A stretch of 64,000 nt of DNA from Heterocephalus glaber (taxonomy: Eukaryota; Chordata; Mammalia; Rodentia; Bathyergidae), in NCBI RefSeq assembly GCF_000247695.1, contig NW_004624865.1, positions 3,858,882-3,922,881 of the forward strand, read 5' to 3'. The translations under genes and the position numbers were made by a program. The notes under the pieces were generated by a model. It searched no databases, was not told the origin of the DNA, and saw only the letters and a program-made list of their open reading frames with translations. Shown piece after piece: positions 1 to 11,039 of the stretch. How positions within the stretch are numbered: position 1 is the first letter of the stretch; every line of letters begins with the position of its first letter.

Positions 1-380
1 AACAGATTTTTGTAATATGCTTTCTATATCCTTTTAAATTCTGTAAAATCTGTGGTAATGTCTCCTAGATCTTAATATTGTAATTTTAAAAATGTATAAC
101 TGATATTGTGTAACAGGAAGAAAAGGTCTAAAAGAGCAGGGGAATTGGGAGGGGTGGGGTAGGGAAAAAAGGGAAATGAAAAAGTATGAGAAGAGGAAAA
201 AAATGGAAACAAGGTCTTTGCAAATAGGGAAGGGTGGAGGGGGGTGAAGGGAGGGCAGGGGAAGGGGAAAAAAATAAGAACCAAGAGACTCATGTAATGG
301 CACAAAATCCCAATGATGAGTGTAACTGTATTTTATACCTAAAATGTACCAATAAAGTTAATGGGGAAAAAAAAAAGAAA
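1..380 (+). mobile_element. L1 LINE 3' end (3' UTR with polypurine tract and A-tail)
   Basis: The segment holds a roughly 170-bp G/A-rich tract (about 115-285), then a short unique stretch, then TACCTAAAATGTACCAATAA and an A-rich tail. The same order and the same 20-mer occur at 39000-39304, so this is a dispersed family. A G-rich polypurine run just before a poly(A) tail is typical of mammalian L1 3' UTRs. No ORF2 sequence is visible upstream because the window begins here. Confidence 0.65.
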
Positions 381-1449
381 AAGGAAGATTCCAGAAGTAA
401 ACATGCCACCATCTTTAAATTGTGTGCTGTTTGGAAGTGCTTGATACAATTTGATACAACTTCACACCCTACTCCTCCATCTCACAGCACCCCGTGCATC
501 CAGCGGTATAGGCGACCTTACCCCTTGTCACTTTGTCTCAGTTATTAGGTTATCACAATGCTAGTGTTCCACTATTATTTATTTTACTTAGTTATGGCCC
601 CAAAATGCAGGGGTAGAGATGCAAATGAGGCTGCAGTGCACAAACCACGGTACAGTAGGCTAACTTGGCTGTTGGTACTATATGGCAAGGCTGCTGGGCA
701 TGCAGGGAGAATACTGTCTGGGGCTCAGGCATCCACAAGGGGCCCTGAGATGCACCCTCCATGGATCAGGGGGACTTCTGTAGCCTGACATCCCACCTGA
801 GCTGCATCTGTCCCCAACCTCAGCTGTCATTGCTTCCCCATGGAGCCTCTGCTGCTCATAAAGTCCCGACCCATTGCACATCTAAAAGAACATCTGGACT
901 GTTTAGGAACACAGTGTAATTTGACACAACTTGTATGACTATACAAACTAATGTTGGTTTTTTTCCCCAAAGACCCCTTTTTGTTAGTCTTCTTTGTCCT
1001 CCTGCTCTTTGAAACTAGTTCACTTCTACAGAAAGCCATGCCTTAGGCTTGGGGACTGAAAGGAAGGAGATGTAGGCTCACTTTGCTCTCCCTTCTGTTA
1101 TGTGGACAAGCAGGTACTTGGAGCAAAAAGCTGGTTTATCTGAACTCTCTGTGCAGCCAACTTCAATATCATCATGTCCTGGGACTGGAAAAGTTATATC
1201 TCCAAATTCACCTTGGTTAAACCAGTTTATCCAAGACAGATGGGGACTCACACTTGTGTGAAGAGCTGCCCAGCATTTTGGGAGGAAGAATTTAGATAAC
1301 TCTGAGATGAATAGATGGGAGAAATAGAGCAATGTGTTTCTGAAGATAGAACCTTGGGGAGGAAAGTAGAGAATCAGGAGATCAGTGATACTACTAGTTT
1401 TGAATCCCAACTATTGCTATGGGGAAACACACAGGAAATGTGTTGAGTA
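381..1449. other. No gene or repeat recognised
   Basis: Mixed-composition DNA with only short open frames (up to about 110 codons at 1078-1410 on the minus strand) whose translations match nothing I know. No SINE, LTR or LINE hallmark was seen. Confidence 0.4.
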
Positions 1450-1915
1450 GTATCATGGCTTGGATCCAAAATGTCCCCCAAAGCTCTGTGCTGAAGACTT
1501 GCTTGTCAAGTGATAAACTTTGGGGGGAGGCTGGATTATGAGGGCTTTAACTTCCATACTGGATTAATTTATTGATGGACTTTTAATGTGATAGCATTAT
1601 TGGGGGGTGATGGAAACTTAAGAGGTAGGGCTTGGCTGAGGGGAGGGGTCATGAGGACATACCTCGGGAACTATATCTTGTCCCAGCCCATGCCTCTTGA
1701 GCTTGCCCCCTTCTTCTCCTTCCTAACTGCCATGAGGTCTGAAGCTTTCCTGCACCACACCCTCCTACCATGCTGTTTCAACAGTGCCACCGGCCTGGAA
1801 ACAGGGAAGCCAACAGACCATGGACCGATACCTCTGAAACCATGAGCCAATACCACTTTTCTCCTATAACTTGATTTTCTCAGGTACTTTGTCCCAGCCA
1901 TGGAACACTGAACAG
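1450..1915 (+). mobile_element. MaLR-type solo LTR (ERVL-MaLR)
   Basis: It begins with a GGCTTGGATCCAAAATGTCCCCCAAAG-like start and ends with the TTGTCCCAGCCATGGAACACTGA-like end, the layout of MaLR LTRs. The middle carries the usual C/T-rich stretch and a 'CCATGAGCCAATA' motif upstream of the end. There is no internal retroviral sequence, so it is a solo LTR or a fragment. It abuts an antisense copy at 1916. Confidence 0.7.
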
Positions 1916-2275
1916 CACGTGTCTCAGGCTGTTCTTGCTACTAACAAAATCCCCCACAGGTTGGGAAATTTGTAATAATAGAAGTGCATTTCTTACCATT
2001 GTGGAACCAAACAAGTTCAAGATCACAATGCCATAAAGTCACTGCGCCAAATATTTCTGGACCTCTGTTTCCATGAAGGTGCCTGGGAGCTGGGTCCTCA
2101 CAAGACAGGAAAGGCTGAATGCTGAGTCCTCACGTAGTGGAAGAGGAAAAGGCCAAGGAGAGGAAGAGTGTGAGGTACCTCGGGTAGAAGAGCTCTAACC
2201 CCTTTTGTGATAGTGGAGCCCCTGTGACCTTATCACCTCCTAAATGCCCTACTTCTTAATACTACCTTCCACTAT
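1916..2275 (-). mobile_element. MaLR-type LTR, antisense
   Basis: Reads as the reverse complement of a MaLR LTR. It starts with CTGTTCTTGCTACTAACAAAAT, continues through GTCCTCAC...GTGGAAGAGGAAAAGGCC and ends with the motif 'TGACCTTATCACCTCCTAAATGCC...CTTCTTAATACTACC'. It directly follows the sense LTR at 1450-1915, giving a head-to-head arrangement of two degenerate LTRs. Confidence 0.65.
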
Positions 2276-3938
2276 TTGCTCACCACCCCATGTCTCCAAA
2301 TCTTCTCTCCAAAGTAGGAGTGACCCCCACAGCATTGGGATATTGCGCAGATCCAATATGGCAGCCATTGGGTGAATGGGCTTCTGTGGAGTGTGGGAGA
2401 GAAACAAGACAAGGGAAAGCAGAAGCAGCCAGTACAGTGGGGCTGTAGTGGGGGAAGCATAGACCTAGGGGATAGCAGCAAGGGCAGGGACAACTCAAAA
2501 TCTACCCAGATATAAGAAACAAACCACCTGAGGCTGAACAGGAAGAAGAGGGGATCTGAGAGATCAGAGTCCCAGTAGCTGCCTTGTGTGTGGGTTTGGG
2601 TCCAAAGCTCAGAGACAATATCATAGGCGCTTCCTGTGTCACCTCTCTCCTTCCCAGGCCAGAAGAAGTAAGAGTGTGTTGTTTCCTTGCAGGAAGGCAC
2701 TGTAGCCGGTCCCTAGAGACACCAAAAGGAGGTGGGTAGTGGGGGTGAGTCCCCCCGTGAGGCCTCAATGCCTCCTTGTTTTGCTTCTAGAGAGCCAAAT
2801 GTAAGACTCAGGCTGGATGTTTCATGTAAGGGGAAAGCGCCTCAAAGACTATAGAATGCAAATGTGTATTCCATACATAGCGACTTCCTCCCTCCAGGAA
2901 GCCAGAGAAAGCTCAGCTCCCAAGCACAGACAGCTAAACAAAGACTCCAGCATCCTGTCGCTGTGACTTGCGTGAGATTCCAATTTGAATCACCCTGCCG
3001 CAAATGTAAAATGACTTCATTTCCCTGTGCCAGATCCCCTGGGGATGGCAGAGTTGTTTATGCTGTTCTGCAATGAAGTGGAGCCCAGCCCAAGTGAAGG
3101 GAAAAGCTTCTATAGGCAGGAGGCCGCGAGAGCCAAGACATGAGTGGAGCCTATTCATCTGCCCTCCACAAAGCTCATCCTCTGGGAACAAGGGAGCCTC
3201 AGTCCCCAGGGGCCAGGCCTGGCAGCTCCCTGAGAGCTGGATTCCTGTCCCGGCAGAGAAGCCAGTGCTCAAATATAAAACCAAGTGCTGGGAACCCAGA
3301 AAGGCCACCTTCCTCTTCCTGGGAACTCTGCTCCCACTAGGACTCTACTCCTGGCTCCACCCCTTGGCAGCATTTGTAAACAATGTGGGTGGAAAGCAGA
3401 TCCACACCCACCAGGATGCTAAGTCTCATGCGTGGCAAGTGGTCCCGTGCAGTGGTTGAGTGGGAGCATATCCTGTCATTGGAGGGGTCCAAAGAGGTGT
3501 CCTAAAAGCAGATGAGGACCTCAACTCACCCAGCCATGGAGGAGGTAGTGCGGTCACTGACTTCCGTCACAGAAAGAGAATGTTCAGGACGCATCAGGGA
3601 GAGGAATTAGAAAGGTTTATCGCATAGAGTAAAACAAGTCCACCCTCAGAAAGATCAGAGAGTGCGGTTCTCAAGAGAGACACATTTTGATCTGGGGTTG
3701 GGGGTTTTCATGAGGCCTTGGGGTGTCCTCAAGCTGGGGGATCTGGGGCGTGCATTTCTACTTTCTGTTGGGCAACCCACTTGGTGGCTGGGCTGGAATG
3801 CAAACCATTCATTGTGTTTGAGATTTAGAGCTATGCTGCCAGCTTTATAGAGCTGCTTCAGTTAGTGGAGGAGAAGCTCAGGCTCCATTTATGGTAAGAA
3901 GTGGGGCTAAATTTCCAGGCTTAATGGCTGTTCAAGAC
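2276..3938. other. Repeat-poor block; no gene recognised
   Basis: I find no SINE, LINE or LTR in this 1.6 kb. It is somewhat GC-rich and has open frames on both strands (142 codons at 2272-2700 minus; 128 codons at 3073-3459 plus; 124 codons at 2934-3308 minus). Overlapping open frames on opposite strands suggest composition rather than coding. The translations show no domain I recognise. It could hold a conserved noncoding element or a terminal exon, but nothing in the sequence proves it. Confidence 0.35.
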
Positions 3939-3942
3939 CTTT

Positions 3943-4146
3943 GGGAATTTTATTTTGAGGTACTGAGGATTAAACCCAAGGCCTTTGCACTGAGCTACAT
4001 CTCCAGCCCATTTTGAATTATTTTTATTTTGAGACAAGGTCTAGATAAATTGCTCACTTGTCCAAACTGGGCTTGAACTTGCAGTCCTCCTGCCTCAGCC
4101 TCCCAGAGTGCTGCGATTATAGATGTGCACCATCACACCTGGCTGA
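3943..4146 (-). mobile_element. B1+ID composite SINE, antisense
   Basis: Read on the minus strand this is a 7SL-derived B1 left part (GCCTGTAATC-type box B region, 'CTGAGGCAGGAGGA' at about 4085-4100 in complement), an A-rich linker (ATAAAAATAATT), then a tRNA-derived ID part with 'GATGTAGCTCAGTGCAAAGG' and box B 'GGGTTTAATCC'. The composite layout recurs about 15 times in the window. Confidence 0.85.
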
Positions 4147-4150
4147 CCCT

Positions 4151-4594
4151 TAGGAATTCTTTGGAATGAGTTTCCAGGAAAGAATAAAGCATTGTGACCT
4201 TGGATAATGCTGCATCGTGAAGCTAGTTTTCCTTAAAAGTACCATTTTATAATTATGATTTTCTTTGTCTCCTTTCTACCCCCTTTTATTTCTTTCATAC
4301 AACTTCATACCTCACGTTTGTCCCTTTACCAAGACAGGCACGCACCGGTTAGATATTTATCCATCACTACAACATGATAAAAGGCACAAAGAGACAAAAA
4401 GAAAGCAAACCCGGCTCTGAAGCTCTCATTCTGCCTTTCATGGTGGGGATCTGGGGCCGGTCTTGCTCCTCCTATCTGTCTGCTACTTCACCTACAAAAT
4501 GGTCCTCATGGTTGACACCTTCCAGTAGCACTGGGAGGATGACATGAAACACTTGGAAGCAGGGCACACACACCAGTGACACTCATTTCTTAAC
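4151..4594. other. No gene or repeat recognised
   Basis: AT-rich sequence between the SINE and the mariner relic. Nothing identifiable was seen. Confidence 0.4.
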
Positions 4595-4596
4595 AT

Positions 4597-4975
4597 TGGT
4601 CTGGCTCTGTGAGGTGGGTTCTATAAACTACAGTGAATATTGAAATGCAAAACTTTATTACAGTAAAAAACACACTGCCCTGAATGTTCCTCAAAGTCCT
4701 CCCCCTCATTACAAAAACACTCATCCCATCATCCTTGCCACTTCCTGCAGCAGCTCTGGAGTCCTCTTTCCTGAGGGTCTTTAGCTGCACTGTCCTGGCT
4801 TTCTCTATGTCCTGAATGGATTCAAAATGTTTACCTTTCATTTTGGCCTTGGGGAAGAGCTACATGTCACAAAGTATCGGATTTGGTGGCTGAGGACACC
4901 GTGTCATGTTTTTATGAGCTGCCTTTCCATTGGCTGGCTCTCAGCAGCAGTATTCACCCTATTTTTTATCACTCC
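4597..4975 (-). pseudogene. Mariner (Tc1/mariner) transposase 3' remnant, antisense
   Basis: On the minus strand, just upstream of 4840, comes DNA decaying from the mariner block around the third catalytic Asp (PDLAPCDFFLFPK-like), then KGKHFESIQDIEKA, the conserved segment after it. A frame change is needed to read on: codons at about 4690-4750 give KWQ-stop-WDEC...GEDFEE, matching the family's C-terminal KW..RW..C....G.YFEG motif. Only the last third of a roughly 345-residue transposase remains, with a frameshift and a stop, so it is dead. Its AT-rich 3' flank (4600-4680) resembles a mariner 3' UTR. A second copy lies inverted at 4945-5130. Confidence 0.75.
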
Positions 4976-5130
4976 TCATAAAGACATTCAGGAAAGAAGA
5001 TTACAGAGCTGCTGCCAAAAGTGGCAAAAAGAATAGGATAAGTGTTTTCACAGGGAAGGGGATTAGTGACAATGTGTCTTTAATTGGAATAATTGATTTG
5101 AATCTTCACCATATATTTTGATCACTCATG
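4945..5130 (+). pseudogene. Second mariner transposase C-terminal remnant, inverted relative to the first
   Basis: Plus-strand codons at about 5010-5070 read CCQKWQKE-stop-DKCFHREGD, the same C-terminal mariner motif as in the neighbouring antisense copy. Segments 4977-5069 and 4690-4783 form an imperfect inverted repeat (roughly 70% by eye). The 3' tail at 5104-5130 (CTTCACCATATATTTTGATC) is echoed at 4948-4976, so a further tail fragment precedes this copy. It is non-functional. Confidence 0.7.
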
Positions 5131-5452
5131 TGTATCCCTGCCTCCCTTGCCCGTGTCTCTGAAGACAGAGTCTGAGCTGCAGATCTGAGAGCCAGTCTGA
5201 GGGAATTAAGTGATTTGTGCCCTTCGGTGCTTATTAAGCAAAGCTGGCATTTGTGGAAGACAGGTTGGTACAGCGACTATTCCTAGTCAGAAGCAAAGAC
5301 ATTGCCCAAATGAAAGGTTCCCTACACAAAGAAAGAATTGTTTTCATACACATAACTAAGCCACGGGACTGTCCCACTCCAAGCATCTTGTGCGTATGAA
5401 CAGATTAAGGCTCATTTTCTACACAAAATCCCTGCTGGAAAAACAGAGACAA
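5131..5452. other. No gene or repeat recognised
   Basis: Single-copy-looking DNA between the mariner relics and the next SINE, with no identifiable feature. Confidence 0.4.
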
Positions 5453-5625
5453 AGCATGTTGGTACATCCACGTTATCCCAGAACTCTGGGGAGGTTGAGG
5501 CAGGAGGATCTCAAGTTCAAGGCCAACCTGGAAAACTTAGTGACTTAGTGAGACACTGACTCAAAAAAATAAAAAAGATGGGAAAGCAGCTCAGTGAGAA
5601 GACCCTGGGTTTAATCCCTAGTATG
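5453..5625 (+). mobile_element. B1+ID composite SINE
   Basis: B1 part with TATCCCAGAACTCTGGGGAGG and GAGGCAGGAGGATCTCAAG, linker CAAAAAAATAAAAAAG, then a degenerate ID part with 'GCAGCTCAGTGAGAAG' and 'GGGTTTAATCCC'. Its 3' tail has turned into the purine microsatellite that follows. Confidence 0.8.
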
Positions 5626-5714
5626 GAAGGAAGGAAGAGAGGAAGGAAGGAAAGAAAGAGGAAAAGAAGAAAGGAAGAATGAAAAAAAGAAAGAAAAACC
5701 ACACACACACACAT
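5626..5714 (+). repeat. (GGAA/GAAA)n microsatellite ending in (CA)n
   Basis: A purine-only run of GGAA, GAAA and AAGG units extends from the SINE A-tail and ends in a short (CA)7 tract at about 5700-5713. Confidence 0.9.
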
Positions 5715-5725
5715 TAAAAAAAAAA

Positions 5726-6204
5726 ACCAACAGGTGATTTTTGCACAGTCACCGAGACCCTACACCTCACAATCACATTTGTCCATGCAGAGGTGAGATC
5801 AGAGGAGGTTTTAGAAGTAGCCAGGAAGATATACTTAATCAGACCCATAACAAAAGTCAAGGGCCTCCTATGCCCAAATTCTCACAATCGGCTTGTACTC
5901 ACCATAATGAGATTTCAGGGTTGATGAACTGCGATTGCATCTTATTATGCAGTTATTGAAATGTGTTTCTTTAATCTCAGAGCCAGAAATGCAAGTGAAA
6001 AAGAATGTGCTCGCAACTAACCATGGTTCTCCTTAGGGTGTGCCCATGATATTGTGCAGAGCCCCCCTGTGCTGTGGTTGCTGTTCCAAACCAGAGCTAG
6101 AGTGGCATGAAGAAGACCAGGTACAGGCTGGAATGCAAGACTCCTGGGTGCCGGAGCTGCCGTTCACTCACCAGGGGACCTGCTGCCATGGGATCCAGTC
6201 TCAC
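5726..6204. other. No gene or repeat recognised
   Basis: No repeat hallmark. Short open frames (72 and 67 codons, plus strand) match nothing I recognise. Confidence 0.4.
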
Positions 6205-6350
6205 AGTGGTTTTGTGATTGGAGATAATAACTTCACTTTGTAGATCAGGAAACCGAGGATCAGAGAAATGAAGTAACTTTCTAATGGTCACACGTGATAC
6301 GCACTTGTGACTCCCAGTCCCTTCTACTCCCAGTCCTTCTGTCCCCCACA
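6205..6350 (+). mobile_element. MIR SINE fragment
   Basis: Contains the MIR core pattern: 'TTGTAGATCAGGAAACCGAGGATCAGAGAAATGAAGTAACTT' followed by 'TGGTCACACGTGATA'. This corresponds to the ancient mammal-wide tRNA-derived SINE with its conserved 'gatgaggaaactgaggctcagagaggttaagtaacttg' core. Confidence 0.7.
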
Positions 6351-6702
6351 TCTGCTGTCAAAGCTTAAGCTTTTGCAACTGAAGGAAGAGCAGAGTGGAT
6401 CATAATGTGTCTCTCCAACTCTTCCAGCTTCAAACTGAGATAAGCATGAGGACTTTCAATCACCATAGATATTTCTCAAGAAAGATGTAGAAAACATAGA
6501 AAATGTTGACCAAGCATTACTGAAAAGAGTAAGAACCTGAGTGTAGACATACAGAGGAGTTAGTAATTAACTGAAAGTTTTCAGTTATTCTAAGTATCAA
6601 AAATGTACCACATAGTATTTACCTAAGAGTGGACTCCGTGCAGGGCATAGGGGAAGCAAAAGCTAATTAAAGGGGAATGAAGTCACAGAACTTTGCTCTT
6701 AG

Positions 6703-7078
6703 GTCTGTGTATGGTTCATATCTAGATGTCCCCTACAGCCACATGGATCAGAGCTGGGACCTTTGGAAGGTTACTGAGTTTAGGAAAATTATAGCTTGCT
6801 TTCTGATAGGTGGTGGGGCCTGGAGGGAAGAGGCACTCGCTCAGGGTCTGATCTGGAAGACTTACCTGTCTCTGCCTCGGCTCCTCCCTTCACTCTCTGC
6901 TTCCTGTCTGCCGTGCTGCGGGCAGCCCTTCTCCGCCAGACCCCTCTGCCATGTGGTTTCTTCTTGGGAGCCAGCCCGCCACAGACTGCAATGTAAGCCA
7001 AAATAAACCCCTCCTCCTTTAAATTGCAGGTGTTAGATATTTTGTCCTAGAGATGAAAAAGTGACTAAGACAGTATTT
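6703..7078 (+). mobile_element. MaLR-type LTR
   Basis: Starts near TGTGTATGGTTCATATCTAG, has a C/T-rich centre ('CTCTGCTTCCTGTCTGCCGTG'), then 'GCAATGTAAGCCAAAATAAACCCCTCCTCC' with an AATAAA signal and the end 'ATATTTTGTCCTAGAGATG...GTGACTAAGACAG'. The same plan recurs at 12015, 16655 and 63470, and antisense at 13250 and 54115. A 109-codon open frame inside it is incidental. Confidence 0.75.
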
Positions 7079-7264
7079 AAACAGCTATTGGATCTAAACA
7101 ATGTTAACCATGGGAAAGAAACAGTCTAGAAGGATTACTGCCTTTGTCATGCCTGTGAAAGGCTGTTAACGTACACATTGCAAGTTTTGTCTTCAAAAGA
7201 TAAAGGAAGGGAAGCTCACTCCATTTAAGTGACTTTTCCAAGTTGAAATGGCTGCCTACACTGT

Positions 7265-7345
7265 GATATCTGTCTCCCAGTGCCTAGTCTTATATGTGAC
7301 AAACAGTTGGCACTTGCAAAGATCTTAATGAATGAATAAATTCCA
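7265..7345 (+). mobile_element. L2 LINE 3' end fragment
   Basis: The pattern 'CAGTGCCTAGT...CAGTTGGCACTTGC...TTAATGAATGAATAAA' resembles the L2 3' terminus (tgcctggcacatagtaggtgctcaataaatgaatgaa). Short and diverged. Confidence 0.5.
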
Positions 7346-8064
7346 AATTAGAAAATCCACCCTCATAAGGATGCTAAAATTGTTCTCGTCTTTATACCTA
7401 GGTGGAAGAAGCATCTGTCTGCCAGTTTTACTGAAATGAAAGGTTGAAATTTCCTGGGGAAGCTGCTTTTCACCAAAATAGTACCATTAGCAATACTTAA
7501 GAAATACTCCCTTTTCAGTGCCCACAGAAGAGAGAATAAAGTTACCAACACATGTGTTCTAAATGTTGTAAATAAGTTGAATACACCTCCATAATTCATA
7601 GAAACATTTATAAACAATGTCTAGGTACTAAGTCCTGGACAAACCACCAGGAACACCATGGTAAAAGAAGTGCTGTTGGTGCCAGTAGGAATTCATGACC
7701 CAGGAGTGGAAACATGCTGATGAATAGCAATTAAGGGGTCACTAGAAGTGTGGCACTGCTGTAATAGGGGCAGGACCCCTCACGGGGTTGAGTGAGAAAT
7801 TAGAGCAAGAGATCGTAAGACTGCCTGATGAGACAAAGATCAGTGTATAACCTTGAAACAATACTCAAATAATTTATAGAACTCTGCTTTTTGTTTAAAG
7901 CTGAAAGTGGCTTGGATATCAATTTTAATTACATCTCATCAAGTGAAGATCAGAGAGGGGCCCAGGATCACATGAAGGTTAATGTCCATGCCAGGGCTCC
8001 TGGAGTTAACACCAACAGTAGTTCTCAGATCACACTCAGAAAGATTAAATAAATAGTGTCCTCA
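7346..8064. other. Mostly unidentified; possible antisense L2 fragment
   Basis: About 7610-7830 has 'GGTACTAAGTCCTGGAC...AACACCATGG' followed by 'CAGTAGGAATTCATGACCCAGGAGTGGAAACA', which loosely follows antisense L2. The rest shows nothing. Confidence 0.3.
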
Positions 8065-8235
8065 TTTTGCCTTACGTAGAAAGCCCTCCAGTTCTCACAA
8101 AGACCCATGTGAATTATGTGTTAGTTTCGTTATACAGGGTAGAGGACAAACAGTCAACCACCCAGTGATGTAAGCAGGATTTGAACCCAGACTGTCCCAT
8201 CTCCAAGCTTCCGAGGCAGGTGACCACGTCCATCT
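8065..8235 (+). mobile_element. MIR SINE fragment
   Basis: Ancient SINE pattern: '...TACAGGGTAGAGGACAAACAG...CACCCAGTGATGTAAGCAGGATTTGAACCCAGACTGTCC'. This is the MIR 3' half with its 'ggattcgaacccaggtctgtctgactcc' signature. Confidence 0.65.
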
Positions 8236-9304
8236 GTGTATGGGATAGAAGCCCATAGTCATGAAAGAATCCCAGGTCTTCACTCCTTCACAGATGGATG
8301 TCCCCTTGTGGGTGTACTGCAGTGGGCTCAGAGGCACAATCTTCTAGAAGCAGTGAGGTCATCTGCCATCCCTCCCAGAACTGACCAGACACTTGGATGT
8401 GATTCGATCCACTTTATAGGCCATAAGACACGAAGGAGGTGACAATCCTCAAGTCATGCTTTGAAGAATAATGGAAATCATTGCTTTGCTCTGGTCACCA
8501 AGAGCCATTAACTGCCCTTGGTCAACGATGATTTCATTATGGTCCTGACTAAAGGGAAGGGATATATGACCTGACCTCCCCTGGCTTCTCCATTCCTGGG
8601 CCCTTGGGATTGTCTTTATTGGGTTGCGGTGCTGAGAGTGGAGATTTACATCTCTTCTGGAGTGATTTGTTTTGTATATTTTTCAAGATTCATGGAACAG
8701 ATTGTTAGAACAGATTTTTTTATTTTCCTTTTTGTTATGTTTTAATACTATAGTGCATGCAATGGCATAGAAAGAACTGTTTGAAATCTGCTATATTCTT
8801 TCTTATTTTAAACTGCCTCCCATCTACACATAGCTACATATGGTGCTTGAGACAGTGACATAAGCAAGGAGGAAGCACAAAACCTCAACGAAGGAGATTT
8901 CCTCCTCCAATGTGGCCAAATATCTTCACCAGGGCTCTCCTGTTACTCAGGGAAATGGATGAATATGTTGTAATTCTTGCGCTCAGGGTTTACAGTAAAA
9001 ATTAAAATTTCCCTTCACAGAAGATGAGAATGTTCAGTAAGTCTTGCTCTGAAACTATGGCCAACACCTGCTTTACATTTGGGTTTTAGGGGAATCAGAA
9101 GTGATGTGGTATGTGGTTATTGACTCAGATTTAAACATTTGATCTTGAGACTCTCAGTCAATTCAATTGGGATAATTTTTAAAAATAAATTTCTATAGAT
9201 ACCTACCAGTCCCAGGTAAGAGCCACAGATACACCTCTGTCCTGTAGAAGATGACAGCTTAGTGTTAAACATAAGTTCAGAAGGACTGAAGGTTGAACAT
9301 ATGT
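8236..9304. other. No gene or repeat recognised
   Basis: About 1.1 kb of ordinary sequence that becomes AT-rich after 8650. No identifiable repeat, exon or RNA gene. Confidence 0.4.
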
Positions 9305-9718
9305 AGACACCTCCCTTAGTTTTGTTTTGTTTTGTCTGTTGTGCTTCTATAAAAGGATGCTTGAGACTGGATACTTTATAAAGAGCAGAAATTTATTTTC
9401 TCATCATATGGGAAGCTGGGAGGTCCAAGTTGAAAGCACCAGCACCTGGCCAGACCTTCTTGCTATGTCATCCCATAGGGGAAGTTGGAAGGGCAGCAGA
9501 TGAGAGAAGTGAGGGCTGGACTTGTCTTTTTGTAAGTAGTCCACCCCCACCCTAATAAACGTTTCCCTGAGACAATGGCATTGATGTATTCATGACTGTG
9601 AAGCCCTTGTGCCCTATTCACCTTCCATTGGGCTCCATCTTCCAACATTCTTGCATTTGCATTTAAGTTTCCATCATATATTTTTAGGGCGATATATTCA
9701 GCTCATGACAACACCACA
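9305..9718 (-). mobile_element. MaLR-type LTR, antisense
   Basis: Antisense MaLR: 'TGCTTGAGACTGGATACTTTATAAAGAGCAGAAATTTATTTTCTCA', 'GGGAAGCTGGGAGGTCCAAGTTGAAAGCACCAGCACCTGGCCAG', 'CATCCCATAGGGGAAGTTGGAAGGGCA'. These follow the MST/MLT1 reverse complement closely. Confidence 0.75.
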
Positions 9719-10199
9719 AACCAAACCCATGAACCATATATCTCTCACATGAAAGTAACTGGACTATCCCACAAATGAGAGAGATGAATAAAAGAAGAAT
9801 GTGCTCTAATTTTGCAGTGATGATCAGCACCCATTATGAGAAAATTTTAATAAGTTTATAAATCAAAAAAATGGAGCTAAAGCTATCTGCTGCACCCCAG
9901 TGTTCCAGATCTCTCCTCACCTTATAAGGACCGGACAGAGATTTGAGCTACCACACCCAGTCTCCTAGGCCAGCATTAATCCAAATACACCATACTTCCA
10001 GCCTTACTAACAGCCACAACCTTGGTTCAGAGAACTAGGAAAGAAAGTAAAGACAAAAACTCCAAAAGCAAAAATTATGCTGAAAAATAAAATGAAATAA
10101 AAGGAAGGACCCAAATTCTGAGAATTTCTTGGAAAAAAAAAATATTCCATAGAATGTAAGTAAATTTTAGATGATTATTGCACTACATTTTCAAGACAA

Positions 10200-10965
10200 T
10201 TGAAGATAATATAAATTTTAAGATCAGAACAGAGATGCAAGATGATAAAATGAATGATACATATTGTTATTAGTGATAGAAAACAAGAGGAAAATAGTAT
10301 CACTTCAATGTTTTTAAAAAGGGCATTAGAAGCTTCAAAAATAGCACTGATGTGACAATATGGAAGTCTCTGATAATGACATAGATGTTAAAATAAGAAA
10401 AAATTCATAAAATGAAGTGAAAAGAAATGGAGAATTTGAAAAATGAGTACCTATTGGCACTAGACAACACAGCCATCACTTTGGGGTAATTATTATTACT
10501 AATACAGTGAATAGCATATATTAAACAAAAAATGCAAACATGGAAATGAACATTTTCTAGAAATGAAGCCCGGGATCTGAAGTCCTGAAATACTCAATGT
10601 GTTCCAAAAGGAATCCATGAAAAAATGTTGAGTATTTCACCATATTTGGATAAGTACTAAATATACTGAATAGGATCCAGGCCAAAGGGGAAAAAAAAAA
10701 AAAAAAAGCCCGTTGTCCTATGAAACCACATGATTAGAAATAACCACAGCGATATTAAGTGATAGAAAATATAAAATCATTTTCTATGAACTTTCAAATA
10801 AAATGGTTTGAGGACCCTGGAATTCTGTATAGAGTCATATTTTGAGATATATAAGAATAAAGGGGGAAAATCTTCGAATATACTCTTTTTGAAAAATCTA
10901 CCAGATGATGTAACCGACCCCATGGAGAAATAATATTGTTTATGATAACCAATGTGGCAAATCAT
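10200..10965 (+). mobile_element. Ancient L1 LINE internal fragment (ORF1 region)
   Basis: A-rich on the plus strand. The stretch 'GACCCTGGAATTCTGTATAGAGTCATATTTTGAGATATATAAGAATAAAGG' (10810-10862) parallels the end of L1 ORF1 ('cctagaattctatacccagcaaaaatatctttcaagaataaagg'). Upstream blocks such as AAATGGAGAATTTGAAAAATGAG fit ORF1 coiled-coil coding DNA. Heavily diverged, with no long frame left. Confidence 0.5.
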
Positions 10966-11039
10966 ATGTAGGTAATGAATAGAGTAAAAGGATCTTTGGG
11001 GAAGATTTAATCTATTAAAAAGAAATTATGTCTAAAATG

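Noticed and set aside
6360..6373. 14-bp perfect palindrome AAAGCTTAAGCTTT
   Set aside because: Expected by chance in 64 kb at about this frequency, and it has no context.
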